Shown: positions 10,919 through 22,565 of the stretch, piece by piece | Layout of the letters: every line of letters begins with the position of its first letter | Position numbering within the stretch: the stretch's first letter is position 1 | Assembly: GCA_950295325.1 (NCBI GenBank) | Contig: OX485804.1 | Coordinates: forward strand, 35,960,001 to 36,024,000 | Length of the DNA stretch: 64,000 bases | Source: Polytrichum commune | Taxonomy: Eukaryota > Streptophyta > Polytrichopsida > Polytrichales > Polytrichaceae | Direction: 5' to 3' | The notes under the pieces: generated by a model | Database searches by the model: none | Told to the model about the DNA's origin: nothing | The model's input: only the letters and a program-made list of their open reading frames with translations | Made by a program: the position numbers and the translations under genes

Positions 10919-11426
10919 CAACTTTGTAGTTGTAATCCCCAACTACCTCACTAATTATTCAAGCCCTTAACTAATCTTCCTACCTAATTTCCCTAATTCT
11001 ACTAACAACCCCTTTCTAATCACACAATTCTTCTCTAATCCTAAAATCCTAAAATCCTAGAGAGGAGAGGGGGAGAGAGAATTTCCTAACTTCACTAAGA
11101 CCAACTAATCCACACAAGTATATTTTTGCACTCATTACAACATCAAGTGCTCAACTCTTAAACATGGAACTTGCAACCACGTGTATTCAAAACATGAACT
11201 TTAAGTACCACAAATTGGAATCATGAATTAACTTTAAAATCCTTCACGTCAACACTAATTCTACCAAGAGGTCAAGCCTTCTTCAAGGCTAACAAGCCTT
11301 GGCTCTCAAACTAAAAACTAAGCACACACATGTGCTCCAATATGGCTTCCCACACCCACACTTATAACTCGTGGGGTGCCTTGGAGCACAAAGGAAAGAG
11401 AGGATGAGTGAGGGAAGAATGAGGGA

Positions 11427-11434
11427 TTATATAG
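11427..11434 (-). promoter_or_regulatory. Probable LTR TATA box
   Basis: CTATATAA on the minus strand, about 700 bp into the LTR. It is the best TATA-like site upstream of gag-pol. Transcription would begin near 11400, giving a U3 of about 0.73 kb and an R-U5 of about 1.4 kb. The same motif in the 3' LTR is at 2070-2077. The assignment rests on sequence only. Confidence 0.45.
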
Positions 11435-12134
11435 TAAGCTTGAGGGGGTGAGCACCCTCAAGGCTCACGATAAGCCCTTGAGATTTCCTCCTACTTAGTA
11501 GGCGCCAATCCTATCTTCTAAGCCTTCCTCCCTCAAATGATCAACAAGGATCCTAATTCGAACATTTAACTAGCCTTGGCTTTCTACCTACCACACTTTA
11601 CCAAACTTGGGATGCTTCAACCCAAACTTAGCCTCCTTCGCTTTCCGCCGCCATAACTTTCTCCCCTTACTTTCCCAAATCGTCGCTCACCACTTAATTC
11701 AAACCACGATGCTTAACTCGTGATTTGATTGGTGCTTTGAGAATTTGCTTATCCTCCACCTTGCATTCTTCCTTGGGCCTTCCCCATTAAGTGGCCATGA
11801 TGAGGTGGTCCACTTGTGCGCTCCATGTGATCCTCCATTCATCCCAATTCGAATGCACTTGCCTCTTGAGTCACTTTGGTTGTCTCCATCCATTTGTACT
11901 AGCCTACTCACTAACTACTCAATCCAAGTTCTCCTTACCTATCCTCATTCACTCAAATCCTTCCGAAGGTAAAAACACAATAACAACTCACATCCTAGCC
12001 TCTTACAACATGGTACTTCTAAGACTAACATTTCACTCTTTTTATATTTTTGTGAAGTAACATGCTACTTCAAAGTGCATCAACTAACGTTTCAAGGGTC
12101 TAAGACTAAATGTGGGCACCCTTTTGGGCTCACA

Positions 12135-13493
12135 GACACCCCTTCACCCCTCTTCATTTCCTGAAGTTGAAACTGAACAGCTTCCTTCAATCTCTCAACA
12201 ACTTGTAGCTCTCCCTTTATCACTCGCAAGTTGGATTCCATCTCCCACAGAGTTATCTCCGTATCCTGAAAGAGGTTCTCTCCTTGAATTGCCCTCTTTC
12301 TCTTATCCTCAAGCATGGTTTGAGAAATTGAAATATTTCTCTCTAGCAATTCCTGCTCGCCTTTAAGCTGGCACAATGAAGCTCTAAGGCTGGTCAAGGT
12401 CGTATTTTCATCTGTTGGTTGCTCTGGCAGTGTCTCCAACAAAGAAGCAACCTGTGAGCACCATAAAAAATTAGTGTGATATCCTAAACCATATTGATAT
12501 GACAAGAGAGTTCTTGATGTGAACACCCGCTTCAAAGTATATGCATCTTACAACATTCTCCAATATCTGTGTGATTTTATCCATGTTCTTATATTTATAA
12601 CTGTCTCAAATAACTGAAGAAGTTTGAAATGAACGAATATATTGATCTCAACAGCGCACCTCTGTTTCTAAGGCTGCATATTTATCAACAATGATCTTCA
12701 AATCTTGTTGAAGCAAAATTGTGCTTTCATCAGCCTCTTTAGCAATGGCCTTACGATCCTCCATGTTGAACCGTAACCCAATAAGCTGCTCCGAGATCTG
12801 CTTGTGGCGCAACAAATAGCTCCCAATTTTCTTGTTTTTTGAAGAAGATAATTCAGATTCAAATGCCAAAACCTCTTCGACCCTAGTGATCTCAGCCAAG
12901 GACAAAGGGCGTGGACATTTTACAGGTTCATTGAGCAACAAGCGGGCGCCAAAACTTCCCGATCCAATTTCACGACATTCAATAGATAGAGAGGAGCAAT
13001 GGTAACCTCTTGTTGACACAGAATTGCTCTGGAGCTTTTCAAGCTTCCGTTCATTACGTTGCTGCAATAAGGCAGCTGTACTAGCAGCGGCAACACACCA
13101 GTTAACTGGAAAAAATTTCTTCTCCGCAATAAAACCTTTCACCATCCAATCCATAAACTCATTGTTCGTCACATCAGACTTGCCGTAGATCTTTCTGTAC
13201 AATGCAACTAGCTCCTTCTTTGTCTCGGTGGTGAGATTGGAATTCGTAGTTTTGAATTTGAGGTCCTTTCCAAACATCTTCTCTATATCTAAGGCAGAAA
13301 CGTGTTCAGATGTAAGATCTTGTTTTGGATTCAAGCCTGAAGATGCTAAACCTCTCTCGACCCTAAAAAACTCCACCGTTTGTTTGCTGTACGCTTCCAC
13401 CAATGCGGCTAAAACCCTAGGGATTGGAGGCGCGGCAACAATCTTTTCCCTTTTCCCTTCTACCTTCACCCTCAATCCTTCCGTCTTCATCAT
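12135..13493 (-). pseudogene. N-terminal exons of the interrupted coiled-coil/RING host gene
   Basis: Exon 1 (12660-13493, 278 codons) starts at a double Met at 13493/13490. It ends at a GTGCGC donor in phase 0. Exon 2 starts at 12451 after a CAG acceptor and runs to 12135, where the retrotransposon begins. The first 278 residues are mixed alpha/charged with no domain I recognise; the exon 2 part is Glu/Gln/Leu-rich and looks like a coiled coil. Exon 2 continues in frame at 625 once the element and one GACAC copy are removed (GTGTCC spans the join), and leads into the RING-H2 domain. Read as it stands, translation enters the LTR, adds about 14 foreign residues and stops at 12092. The product would lack the RING. 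The specific family is not recognised. Confidence 0.75.
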
Positions 13494-13780
13494 GCTACCA
13501 CCCTAAACTCTGGAGTGACAATAATGAGGAAGTTCGAAGTTCTAAGCAAAGAGATCTTTGTCGATGTAAGCTTCTGAAACCAAAACCCTAAAACCTTTCG
13601 AATGTCCAATGCAACAAGGAAAACAAAACCAGATCACAACAAAGCAAGAGGACTGTAAGATTCGAGAAATGGATAGACAGGTTGCATTCGCCCGTGCCCA
13701 TCGCACTGAACGCCGATTCCGAGAAACAAGGCGACAATTCGAACATCCAGCCGTTCCAGCATAAGGACGGCGTCAAAGCA
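13494..13780 (-). other. Upstream region of the RING-type gene
   Basis: About 290 bp between the host gene start and the GC-rich block. It should contain the 5' UTR and part of the promoter. No clear TATA box was found. Confidence 0.35.
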
Positions 13781-16700
13781 CTCCCTAAGTGTGCACATGT
13801 GGGTCGTTTTATCTCGTTTGTACCCTCTACTAAATCTGAGATAACTGGGCGATCTGTACCACTTTCCGGATTGCCCCACCGAGGATCCGTGAGACCTTTT
13901 CAGAAGATCGGATGGCGTAAGTCCGGCACCTCCCGGATCTTACCCAGTCCTAACGACGGCTATCTCACATAGGCATTACCCAGACATCCGGAATAATGAG
14001 GATTCCTTCCCACTACACTCAGAAAGGAGCCATAGTACTGTAGTCGGATCCGATCCGGGTTTCCTCTCCTTGGTCCTATCCGTACTTCCTACTCATCCAT
14101 TCCCTCTAGATCTGCGACATTCTCCTAACCGTCCGTGCACAAAACAAGTCAGAATAGATGGAGAACTAGAGTTTTATTGAGTAGGGAGCAACAACATACA
14201 ACATCGGAGAAGAGAACCCTTTTCAAGCTCCTTATTCAGCCTTAAGTAGAGGCCACAATCCCTAACTACTGGTGGCGGCCCAGGCGGCCGCCCAGAAAAC
14301 CCCAGGCAACGGGAAATCCGGAAACGTGTCCTTTGCGGAATTTCCGGATCTCGATCCGCTTTTCGCGCTGACAAAATTTGAATTTACAGTTTTGCCAAAA
14401 ACTCAAAAGGGGATTCCTAACCTATGCCTACTTAATTCTGAACTATCTACAACTAATCTACCTAAGCCTAATTTAAGTGGTGCGGTGCTTCTTCGAAGCC
14501 GTCCCTTCCTTGGTTTGACTCGCGGGCCCGCCGATGGCGGAAGAGCCTCCCCCGGGGGTCAAAAGTCGTCGCTCCTGCAACCTTGTAAATACCCTCCTCA
14601 TGTTTGGGGAGGGGGCGACCTCTTCTTCGGAATCGTCTGCTGCGGCCGGATCCTCTCCCGATCCGTCACCCGATCCGGATTGCGCTGCACCGGAAGCATT
14701 CTTCTCCTTCCGGAACCTCTGGCCAGGTGAGGGGTCACTTCCGGTGGCCCGCTCCCTGTTCCGGCCACATGAGACGGAAGTCGTCCGGGGATCCCTCACG
14801 GACATCGCGTGTGAGGGTGGAGGAGCCCACGGCTCCACTATCATGCAGTCAAGAGCAGGAACGGGCGAAACCTGTGATACCAGTGCCTTACACCTATCCG
14901 GAGTCTTTGTCCGATCCGGCGTCCTCATCCTTTCCGGAGTCCTGGCCCTCTCCGGCGTTCAGGACCGCCCTGACGCCCTTCCCTGACATGGATTCGGTGA
15001 TTGTCCCCGTCCGGACCTGGTTGACCATTTTGTACTCTTCCGTCAAACTAGGGATGAGCTGGGCCATTCCGGAACAGGGGTCTTCTCTTGATCCGGATTC
15101 CGGTGGCTGGGAAGTTCCGGCTGGCTGACTGGGCCCTGCACCCGTTTGTGAGGCCGGAACCAGTTCCACTTCCCCAATAACCTCGTACAGAGTGCCCATC
15201 GGGGATCCGGGTGGACCCGGATAGAGCATCCGCCTGGGGGTATCACATGGCAGCAACTTTTGGATCTCCTTGAGCAGATCCTTCATTGAGCGGGAGTACT
15301 TTACCAGGATTGGGAGCGTTTGCCGGGCGGAAGACGGATCCGCGGACTCCATCAGCTGGTCGTAGAGGTGTGCCTTGTTGACGATCTCTCCCGGATGGCC
15401 CACCAACTCCCGGACCCGACTCAGAACCACAGCTTGTTCCGCCTGGTATTTCCGGATTTCTTCGCTCTTCTGGGCGAGCTCCCGGGTCATAGCGGCCACC
15501 TGTGCCGCCAGTTGTGCCTTCTACGTCTCCAGGGTCTCCACCTGTTTCCGGTCTGTCCGCTTGGCCAACTCCCGGAGGATATTTCCGGGTCCACAATTGC
15601 CTAAGGCCCTGTTCACTCCACAAGTGATGTGCTCCATCCGGAAGTACTGGTTTTGGAGCTCCGTCAACTCATCCCGGACGCGCTTAAAGGGGGCTTCCGG
15701 AAACTCAAAGGTGGAGAGGTCGATGTCCTTCCAGGGGATTTCCCGGCTGGGTCCGGCTTTCTGTCGAGGCGGTGGTGAGGCGGGTTTCCGGACCTTCGGA
15801 GGAGACGAAACCGGAGGTGGTTCCGGAACCACTGTGTCGCTCGAGTCCTCTGTTCCGGTCTCCGCAACTTCGACTTCCGGACCGATCTTGTACACCACCT
15901 CATCTTCCACTATTGTCAGCATGTCCTCCTCCTCTTCGTTGATGCAGCCGTGGTGCTGGTAGAGGTGGAGGATGTAAGGGGAAAGAAAGGAGGGTTTCCG
16001 GCCAATGTGGGGGATGGATTTCTCCACATACTCCTGAATTAATCTACCCAAATTGACAGGCCGGGCTCCGGACACGGCCTCGAACAGGGTGTTGGCCATG
16101 GTAATGCTGAGTCGCTTGGGTTTTTCCGGACTAAGGATGGGGAGAATGAATTCTATGACTCTCCTCTCTCTAAGGTTCCGGCAGTTCCCGGGATGGAATC
16201 CGTCCTTCGAATCCGGATCTGTTCGGAATTTTCCCACATAGAAACTATCCCTGCGGCTAGCCCAGCCCTCGCCCTTTCCTTTCGGAAACCCGTAAACTCC
16301 AGCCCATACCTCCTGCGTCCATTTCTCCGGCTCCTACCTCATTGTCCGAAGCCATTGATTTCCCTTCTCAAACAGAAATTCCCGCAATGTGGCCTCCGCC
16401 CGAAGATTCCAGGGCTTGGCAAGTAATCCCTCACAACCCATCCGGCTAAGGTCCTCTATGAGCTCCTTTAGCTCGGAATCTCTTTTCGGGGTGGCCGGCG
16501 ATACCGGTTTCACGGGAATTGGGACATGTTCCCTCTCATCTTCCTCTCTCGCTTCCGGCATTTTGCTTTGCACCCTCAATCCTCTAACAATCGCCGGCTT
16601 CTTCCCTCCGGAGTTCTATCCGCTAACCACTAAGGAATCCCAACAAACCAACTGTTGGTGACTCGAAAAACAGCTCACCACTCGTTCTCTCGACAATGCC

Positions 16701-17084
16701 GCTCGCGCAAATGGCTCGGAGAAGGAGAGAAATCCCTTCAAGTACTCTCTCCCTCTTCCTCTAACGGTTTTGGGTCCGTAACCGCTTCCTCCGCAACCGT
16801 TAGGATTCCGTTGCAACCGTTCGGGTTCCGGTGTAACCGTTTTCCGGACCGGACTGTTTCGGACCGGACCGTTTAAAAACGGTCTCCCTGGATTAAGTTC
16901 CGGTCCAGCCAAAGTGTCCGTTCTAACCATTTTAACGCGTAAGGTGGATGCTTAGAACCTTATTTCATAAAACAACTAACCTACCCTAGAAAACCCTACT
17001 TTGAGACCAATACCAGGGTATTATCCGGATATTAATCCGGTTAGGAAGCCAATCCGGACTTCCGTGGATTTTTGGGCTCCCACA
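13781..17084 (-). mobile_element. GC-rich, TCCGG-rich repeat element, decayed
   Basis: Composition changes sharply against the AT-rich flanks, and TCCGG/TTCCGG recurs dozens of times. The minus-strand end at 17084 begins TGTGGGAGCCC directly against a Gypsy integrase fragment, which looks like an insertion edge of LTR type. I could not find a matching second LTR or target duplication at the left, so the left boundary is approximate. The upstream 16780-16900 part repeats AACGGTT and CCGGTCC motifs. A polyadenylation-like AATAAA (minus) lies near 14172. The block carries one broken ORF. It is most likely a truncated or non-autonomous retroelement; this is inference. Confidence 0.5.
14473..16579 (-). 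pseudogene. Decayed gag-like or repeat-encoded protein
   Basis: Three minus-strand open stretches (16579-16334, 16237-15521 and 15499-14894) lie in one frame, separated by in-frame TAG codons at 16334-16336 and 15521-15523. Coding-like sequence continues through the gap between the first two (EPEKWTQEVWAGVYGF and onward). A Met at 16561 (MPEAREEDERE) is a plausible start. Regions: an acidic/proline N-terminus; a globular Trp/Gly-rich part with FHPGNCRN and IEFILPILSPEKPKRLS; a proline-rich linker; a coiled coil (AQLAAQVAAMTRELAQKSEE). A Ser/Gly/acidic tail lies in another frame (14928-14473), suggesting a frameshift near 14.9 kb. It is not a family I can name; the setting suggests a transposon protein. 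Confidence 0.5.
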
Positions 17085-17694
17085 CTTGATATGTCAAAAC
17101 CTCTGCTTGAGCTCCAAATCTAGGTAGAACCTGGTCTAGAAAAGTCATTGCTACTAGCTCAGAGAAAATTTGCGGTAGAGCAATTACTTCAATCTGTTTA
17201 CTCAAATGTTCCACCATTACAAGGACATATTTGACACCTTGTGATGTGGTCATCAATGGTCTTGCAAAATCAAGACTCCACCTATAGCGCAATCCCATAA
17301 TGGGTGATGGCCACAATTGTGAAGATAGAGTGTTGAAGCTCGATCTAACCCGATCACAAACCTCGCATCTCCTCACATAGGTTGTCACCTCTTGATGCAT
17401 GCCTATCCACCAATTATATCGACCACGTAACATCGCATGCGTGCACCGTACTCCAAAATGACCCAAGTCTTCATGAACTTGTTGAATCAATTCAAAACAT
17501 CGGGTAGGCCTGGGAACTACTCTTCGTGTTCCATCTAACCAACTTCGAAAGATGAGGTCATCCTTCCAACGAAATCGAACCATTCCATGAGCTATACGAT
17601 CTCGTTCCTGAAATGTGATATTTGGCGGAAACTTCCCACGTTGTAGTCGATATAGAAGCCCATTGTCTTTCCACACATCCAGGGTGAACTCCAA
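17085..17694 (-). pseudogene. Truncated Ty3/Gypsy integrase fragment
   Basis: About 200 residues encode the integrase zinc finger (H-x-H...CEVCDRV: HEDLGHFGVRCTHAMLRGRYNWW) and the start of the catalytic core (SLDFARPL with the first Asp, then KYVLVMVEHLSKQ). It ends at RFGAQAEVLT, just before the second catalytic Asp. The last 14 codons are read-through into the adjacent GC-rich block. No RT or RNase H is found upstream. It differs clearly from the integrase in the intact element at 2839-9078, so it is an independent and older insertion. Confidence 0.8.
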
Positions 17695-19670
17695 GGTCGG
17701 TTGCCCAGGTTAACAGAATGACTGTGTCCTTGCAATTATACTGTGTCCGCAAAAGACAGTTGTGGTCGCTGGGACTCTTCCCGAGTATCATGGAATTCTG
17801 AAGTCAGTGTGGAGGTCACCATTGCGTCACCACCACAGTTCGGATAAGTTAGGGTTCCCAGGAAATCACACAAGGGGATGCACTTACTGTAAGTTTATCG
17901 AACCAAGTGAAACTCACTCCTGTTGTGAATGCTGTTCAAAACGAAGTGCGATGATAGCATCGAAGCATTTGCCGAAATCTGCATGGCGCTGTTGCACCAC
18001 AGGCTCCGTCCTTCATCATGGCCTCCTTGGCCAAATTTATGAGTGGCACATTGCACTGTACTTCTTCAAGGCTTTGACGGATGTTCACTTGGACTCCAAA
18101 ATAACTACACTCAATATGATACTTAGGGCCGGTTTACACTATGGACCATGAAGTCGTCCCATAGTTTACACCAAGGAAAAAATGGCAGAGTGACCATGAA
18201 AGTCGAGGTCCCCAAAAGACATATTTTAAGGCCTAATTAATACGTTGACATGGTCCAATGGGTTTTGCGGTGAGAGAGGCAAGAGAGGTGGTCTGGTAGG
18301 AAAAGAGGTAAGGGCCCATGGCAAAGAAATGCCTTTACAATACTTTCTTAATGAATTTTCTTTGGGGCTTTATATACAACTCTTCCCACTAGGTAAGGCT
18401 CACAAAGCAAACTTTTCAACATAGACTATATGATGTAATGAATGTTGAGAAGCAAGTCCGCCCTGTATGTGCCTAGGTCCCACTTTGTAAAGTTTTGAGT
18501 GCAGCATTTTACTTTTTTGGGGGTTTTTTTTAAACCTTTTGTTTCCATGCATTCCACATCCCATGATGGATTCACGATGTGCCAAGTGGCAGGGAGAAAT
18601 AATGAGCTTCTGGAATATGGGTGTGGGCCAAGCGTGCACTCAATAGCTGTGAAAGGCCAGTTTTGGCGGATTGTGCTGTAAAAAGGAAGGTGGTTTTGTC
18701 TCTGTGGCCTGAAGATTGTGCTTTCAGATTTCTAGGCTAGTGTTGTTGCTTCTAGGCACGTGCATGGTTCACCTTGAGGATGGTTTGTGTATTGACCATG
18801 AAAGGCATCAATTAATACACTTTCTATGGCCCGTGTGATAGTCTGCACAAGCCCCACACAAGTATGACAATCAAATCACACTCGACCTATGAACCCAAAG
18901 TTCTCGGTTCGGTTCCGAATAAAATTGAGTACTCTTTGAACAGACTCGTCTTCAACAGACGACCACGAACAATTCACAGGCTCTTTTTCATATTTGAAAA
19001 TTGGATATGATATCGCACAAACTTGTGCACGTGTATGCAAAGTTTTCACATTATAATAATAATGATAAGAAAGTATGTTGCAAAGCCAAATGAAAATATA
19101 AGCAGATACTCAATTTTGTTCAAGTTGCTTACAAAATCTTTAGCAATTGGTCCAGTATCCCCTACTCTCTTCAACAAAATGTCAATTCTTTGTGGCATGC
19201 TCTCATAAAACGCCATGCATCTCCAACTCTCTGTATGTATAGTGGAGCTACACTAAATATGGTAGTTAGTGTCATGTGGTATTTTATGTCACTGTGGTAA
19301 CTTTTTGAATGACACTTGCCCATGTTCAAAAGATCCCGATGACCTACGACCATGTCCCCCTGCTCATACTATGCCCGCTAGGTCCCCCATATTACCCCCA
19401 ATATACCCACCTTTTTCACTTGTAGTCCCCTCACCTTTCCACATTTGTTTCCTCTAGTTTTATTTTGTCACTTTTTTTTCTTTTTCCTTTTCTTTTTTTT
19501 CGGGGGTGGGGTGGGGCAGAGGGACCTTTCGCACGTGGCTCTTTTTGTTTTAGAATTGTTTTTGTTTTCTAGGCAAGCATGGTGTGGAACGGTGGGGCTA
19601 TGGCCTCATCATCACCACCACCAGCACCACCACCATGTCTTCCATTGTATAAAGATACAAGACTTCGACT
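17695..19670. other. Gene-free spacer
   Basis: AT-rich and low-complexity sequence. GGGCCGGTTTACAC near 18126 resembles the ends of the Harbinger-like MITEs at 27.4-28.4 kb, but no partner end was found. A T-rich stretch (19470-19500) and a short CAC/CAT microsatellite (about 19605-19635) occur. Nothing supports a gene. Confidence 0.4.
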
Positions 19671-20153
19671 CCCGGGGGGTGGACATCTTCATACCACGTA
19701 CAAATTAACATGAGTGTAATAAGGGGTATTGTTTGAGGTATTACCTCACATAATATAAGGGAGAGGCATTGTTTTTTGGAATGTTTTTGAAGTAAATGTA
19801 GGATTCACAACAGGGGGGGCCTAAGGTTTAGAGGAAAATTTGGCAATAGATGTGCTAGTTTCATCCAATTTCCACTTTCGCACATTGTCGTGATATGGCA
19901 ATAGTTCCCAATGGCTTGTATATGCAAGAAAGGCCTATCTATGTCATGATTTTATATAGCTGTGTATGTAGTGGAGGCGTTTATCCCATTAAATTGAAAA
20001 GCTTAGTATAAATACACGAGTCCAATTTGTAGCCGAGCGTTAGTACACATGCATTTTTTTTCTTCTCTATAAAAAAATCTTGTATGTAGGGGGTTTTATT
20101 TCACAGTCACCCACGCACATCATTCAGCTTTCCACTGAAGAATCCACCCCCAG
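19671..20153. mobile_element. MULE-like MITE, copy A
   Basis: Imperfect terminal inverted repeats: left CCCGGGGGGTGGACATCTTC; right end, read inward, CCTGGGGGTGGATTCTTCA. The 9-bp flanks ACTTCGACT and GCTTTCACT match at 6 of 9 positions, so they may be a worn target duplication. The family motif just inside the left end (ACGTAC...TTAACATGAGTGTAATAAGGGG) recurs at 29, 37, 38, 51 and 53 kb. It has no coding capacity. Confidence 0.6.
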
Positions 20154-20591
20154 GCTTTCACTTCAATCCTTAATCAATACTTTCTATCTTGTCCATATGT
20201 CTTGATGCTTTCTTTTATATTTCAAGTATATTCTATTGTGGAAAAAATATTGTAATTATTTATTTATTTCTAAATAAGTTAGATAAATTTTGGTTGAAAA
20301 TAACCAAATTTGTACCATAACTATTAACTTGATGAGAAAACATCTGAGAGCATCCGCACCCATGCTCGCTATACCCGGCCTCAATGGATTTTGGCGGGCC
20401 CGGGTAGGAATGACCACCCCACCGCAACCCGGGCAACGGCTCTTTCAAGAGCGGGCTCGTGAAAAACTTCCCCTGTCGCGCCATTTTCCAGAGTCTTCGA
20501 GTTCTCTGCGCGCGCCCAAAAGCCGGGTGATTTAGGGAAGATTTTGTTCTAATTTTTTGTGTGCACCGCTGTTCGGAGAATTTTTGGCGGG

Positions 20592-22094
20592 ATGGCAGGA
20601 CGTGGCCGTGGGCACTCGGTGCTTCGAGGCCGTGGACGCGGTGGCTTGCAGCGAGGAGCGCCTGCGGCAACTGATTTCGGGGTTGGTGAGCGGGGATTCG
20701 ACGACGTCGAATTTGAGGGTTTGATGCGGGGGAGGCCGTCGCCGCGAGTGGGTGAAGCGAATGGTTTGCAATCTCGGCGAACTGGGCTCGATCGCAGCCA
20801 GCATGCGGGGATTCACTTGCAGCATTCAACTGGTTTCGGCGAACACGAAGCACCGACGGCCTCGGTGCCAGATGTGACTACTGGAGCAGGCCATCAAGCC
20901 CAGGTGAGTGACCCAGCATTCTCCCTGCATACTCAACCCTCTGTTGATTTTGGTCGAAGCCGAGGCAGGGGTCGTGGGGGAGGGTCTGTGCGGCCTGCGA
21001 AAGGTAAGAATTTTGTTCCTGAGGAAGAGCGCCAGTTGACTAGGAGTGTTCTCGCAATCTCTCAGGACCCAATTTGCGGGAATCAACAAAAGGGTAATGC
21101 TTTCTGAGAACGAATTTATTTGCATTATGATCAATGTAGACCAGGTGGACATAGGGGCGCGCGATCATTGGAATCAAAATGGGGCATGATTAAACACGAT
21201 GTGGGAAAATTCATCGGAGCCTATAATCAAATCAAAAGATTAAACAAAAGTGGTAGTAAAGAATCTGACATTATTCGCATGGCTAAAGATTTGTATCGTA
21301 CTAAAACTGCTAAGAACACTGAGTTCATGTTTGAACACTGTTGGGAATTGGTGAAAGATTTTCCGCGTTGGGCTGACGGTGTTAGTCCATCGCGTCAAAC
21401 AACTCCCTCTAGGAGGGTGTCTGGTTCTTCTGACCACGAGTCGCAATCGGGTTCCCAAATGGACACCCAAAATGGTGTGAGTGCTGTGGATACTACAGGT
21501 GAGGCAACTACAAGCATGACATTCAGAGAGAGGCCCGGAAGCACAAAAGTAGCAAAAGATGCCCAACGTGCTGACAAGGTGCACGAGAGAGCGGCTTTGA
21601 CTCAAGCCAAGGCCGCCGAGAAGATGGCGGAAGCAACACTTCGCAAGGCGGCAAGTTTGGAGTACCACAACATGCTACTCCTTTTCACCGCACCGATGAA
21701 CCAAGTTACCACGCCGGAGGCTCAAGAATTTATTCGTTTGCTTCGTGAGGAGGAGCTGCTCAAATTACGATGTCAAAGGGCGGAATCCGCGGCATTTGAG
21801 TTGCGTGAACAACAAGAGCGAGAGGTTTTTGAAATGTCCGAGGCGGCACGCGAACGAGAAGAAGCGGATAAGAGATCTCAAGAAGATGAGGAAACACTCA
21901 GGCAATTGCGGGATGCACGAGTGGAATTCGACTCTATGAGATCAAATTACGAGCATCCGGGTCATAGAGAAATTGGGGATTTGCAAGAATCCGACGAGGA
22001 AGACGATCTCGATTCTGAGGTGGATTCAATTTCTCGTACTAAACCAGCCACTTTGCTTGACTGTGAGCCTGTGATCCTGCTTGATAAAATTTGA
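20592..22094 (+). pseudogene. Harbinger ORF1 (Myb/SANT-like DNA-binding protein), one nonsense mutation
   Basis: The frame starts at 20592 (MAGRGRGHSVLRGRGRGG, RGG-rich N-terminus) and stays in one frame to 22094 except for TGA at 21105-21107. The family normally has FW-x-RI here; the sequence reads GNAF, stop, ERIYLHYDQCRPGGHRGARS, so a Trp codon (TGG) has probably become TGA. The Myb/trihelix-like domain spans the stop (SLESKWGMIKHDVGKFIGAYNQIKR). A Ser-rich linker and a Glu/Arg-rich coiled coil follow. In this family ORF1 acts with the transposase in binding the element ends. A 46-bp GT...AG stretch around the stop is too short to be a convincing intron and would delete conserved residues. 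Confidence 0.85.
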
Positions 22095-22279
22095 AATGTG
22101 AATGCTGGATTCACTTTCTGTGAGCCGACTGTGACCCTGTCCGAATTCTAATTCTCTTCTAGGGCAGACTGTGGCCGACTTTGAATGTGACTGTTTTTTT
22201 TTTAAATTTCCTGCAGGCAGTCTGTGTGAGTTATTTAGTTCTCGGTTATCTGCAGGCAGTCTGTGAGGGATAATGTAGG

Positions 22280-22534
22280 TTTTTTTTTTTTTTTCCTGCA
22301 GGCCCTGTATGTGGATTTTTAGGCTCTGATTTGATTGCAGGCACAAAAGAGATTAGTCTGAATGCTTCTTTTTGACAGGGAGAGGGTCTGTAAGGGTTTA
22401 GGGAAGGTTTTTTTTGTTTTTTTTTTCTGCAGGCCCTGTATGTGGATTTTTAGGCTCTGATTTGATTGCAGGCACAAAAGAGAGCAGTCTGAATGCTTTT
22501 TTTTGACAGGGGGAGGGTCTGTAAGTGTTAGTGT

Positions 22535-22565
<31 letters not shown>

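Larger units (their letters stand above)
631..12134 (-). mobile_element. Complete Ty3/Gypsy LTR retrotransposon (OTA-like)
   Basis: The element is bounded by two 2147-bp direct LTRs (631-2777 and 9988-12134) at a constant offset of 9357, so there is no net indel; I saw no substitution by eye. The LTRs begin TGTGAGG and end CTCACA. The 5-bp target duplication is GACAC (626-630 and 12135-12139). The single internal ORF is on the minus strand, so 9988-12134 is the functional 5' LTR and 631-2777 the 3' LTR. RT motifs (FMDGYAGYNQI, TTPWGTF, FVDDF) and the lack of a chromodomain point to the Ogre/Tat/Athila-like branch. Identical LTRs, an intact ORF and an intact TSD indicate a very young and possibly still mobile copy. 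It sits inside an exon of the RING-type host gene, in the same orientation. Confidence 0.96.
9988..12134 (-). repeat. 5' LTR of the Gypsy element
   Basis: Direct repeat of 631-2777. On the minus strand it begins at 12134, next to host exon sequence, and ends at 9988. It is followed by a TAAT spacer and a primer-binding-site-like sequence. The likely promoter is the TATATAA motif at 11434-11427. Confidence 0.95.

Noticed and set aside
17762-18151. 129-codon plus-strand ORF
   Set aside because: Cys-rich by chance; no domain, and it lies in a degraded repeat flank.
19605-19635. His-rich ORF over CAC/CAT repeats
   Set aside because: Simple microsatellite with no start context or homolog.
21094-21139. 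A 46-bp intron that would remove the ORF1 stop codon
   Set aside because: Too short for a plant intron, and it would delete the conserved ERIYLHY part of the Myb-like domain. A nonsense mutation explains the data better.
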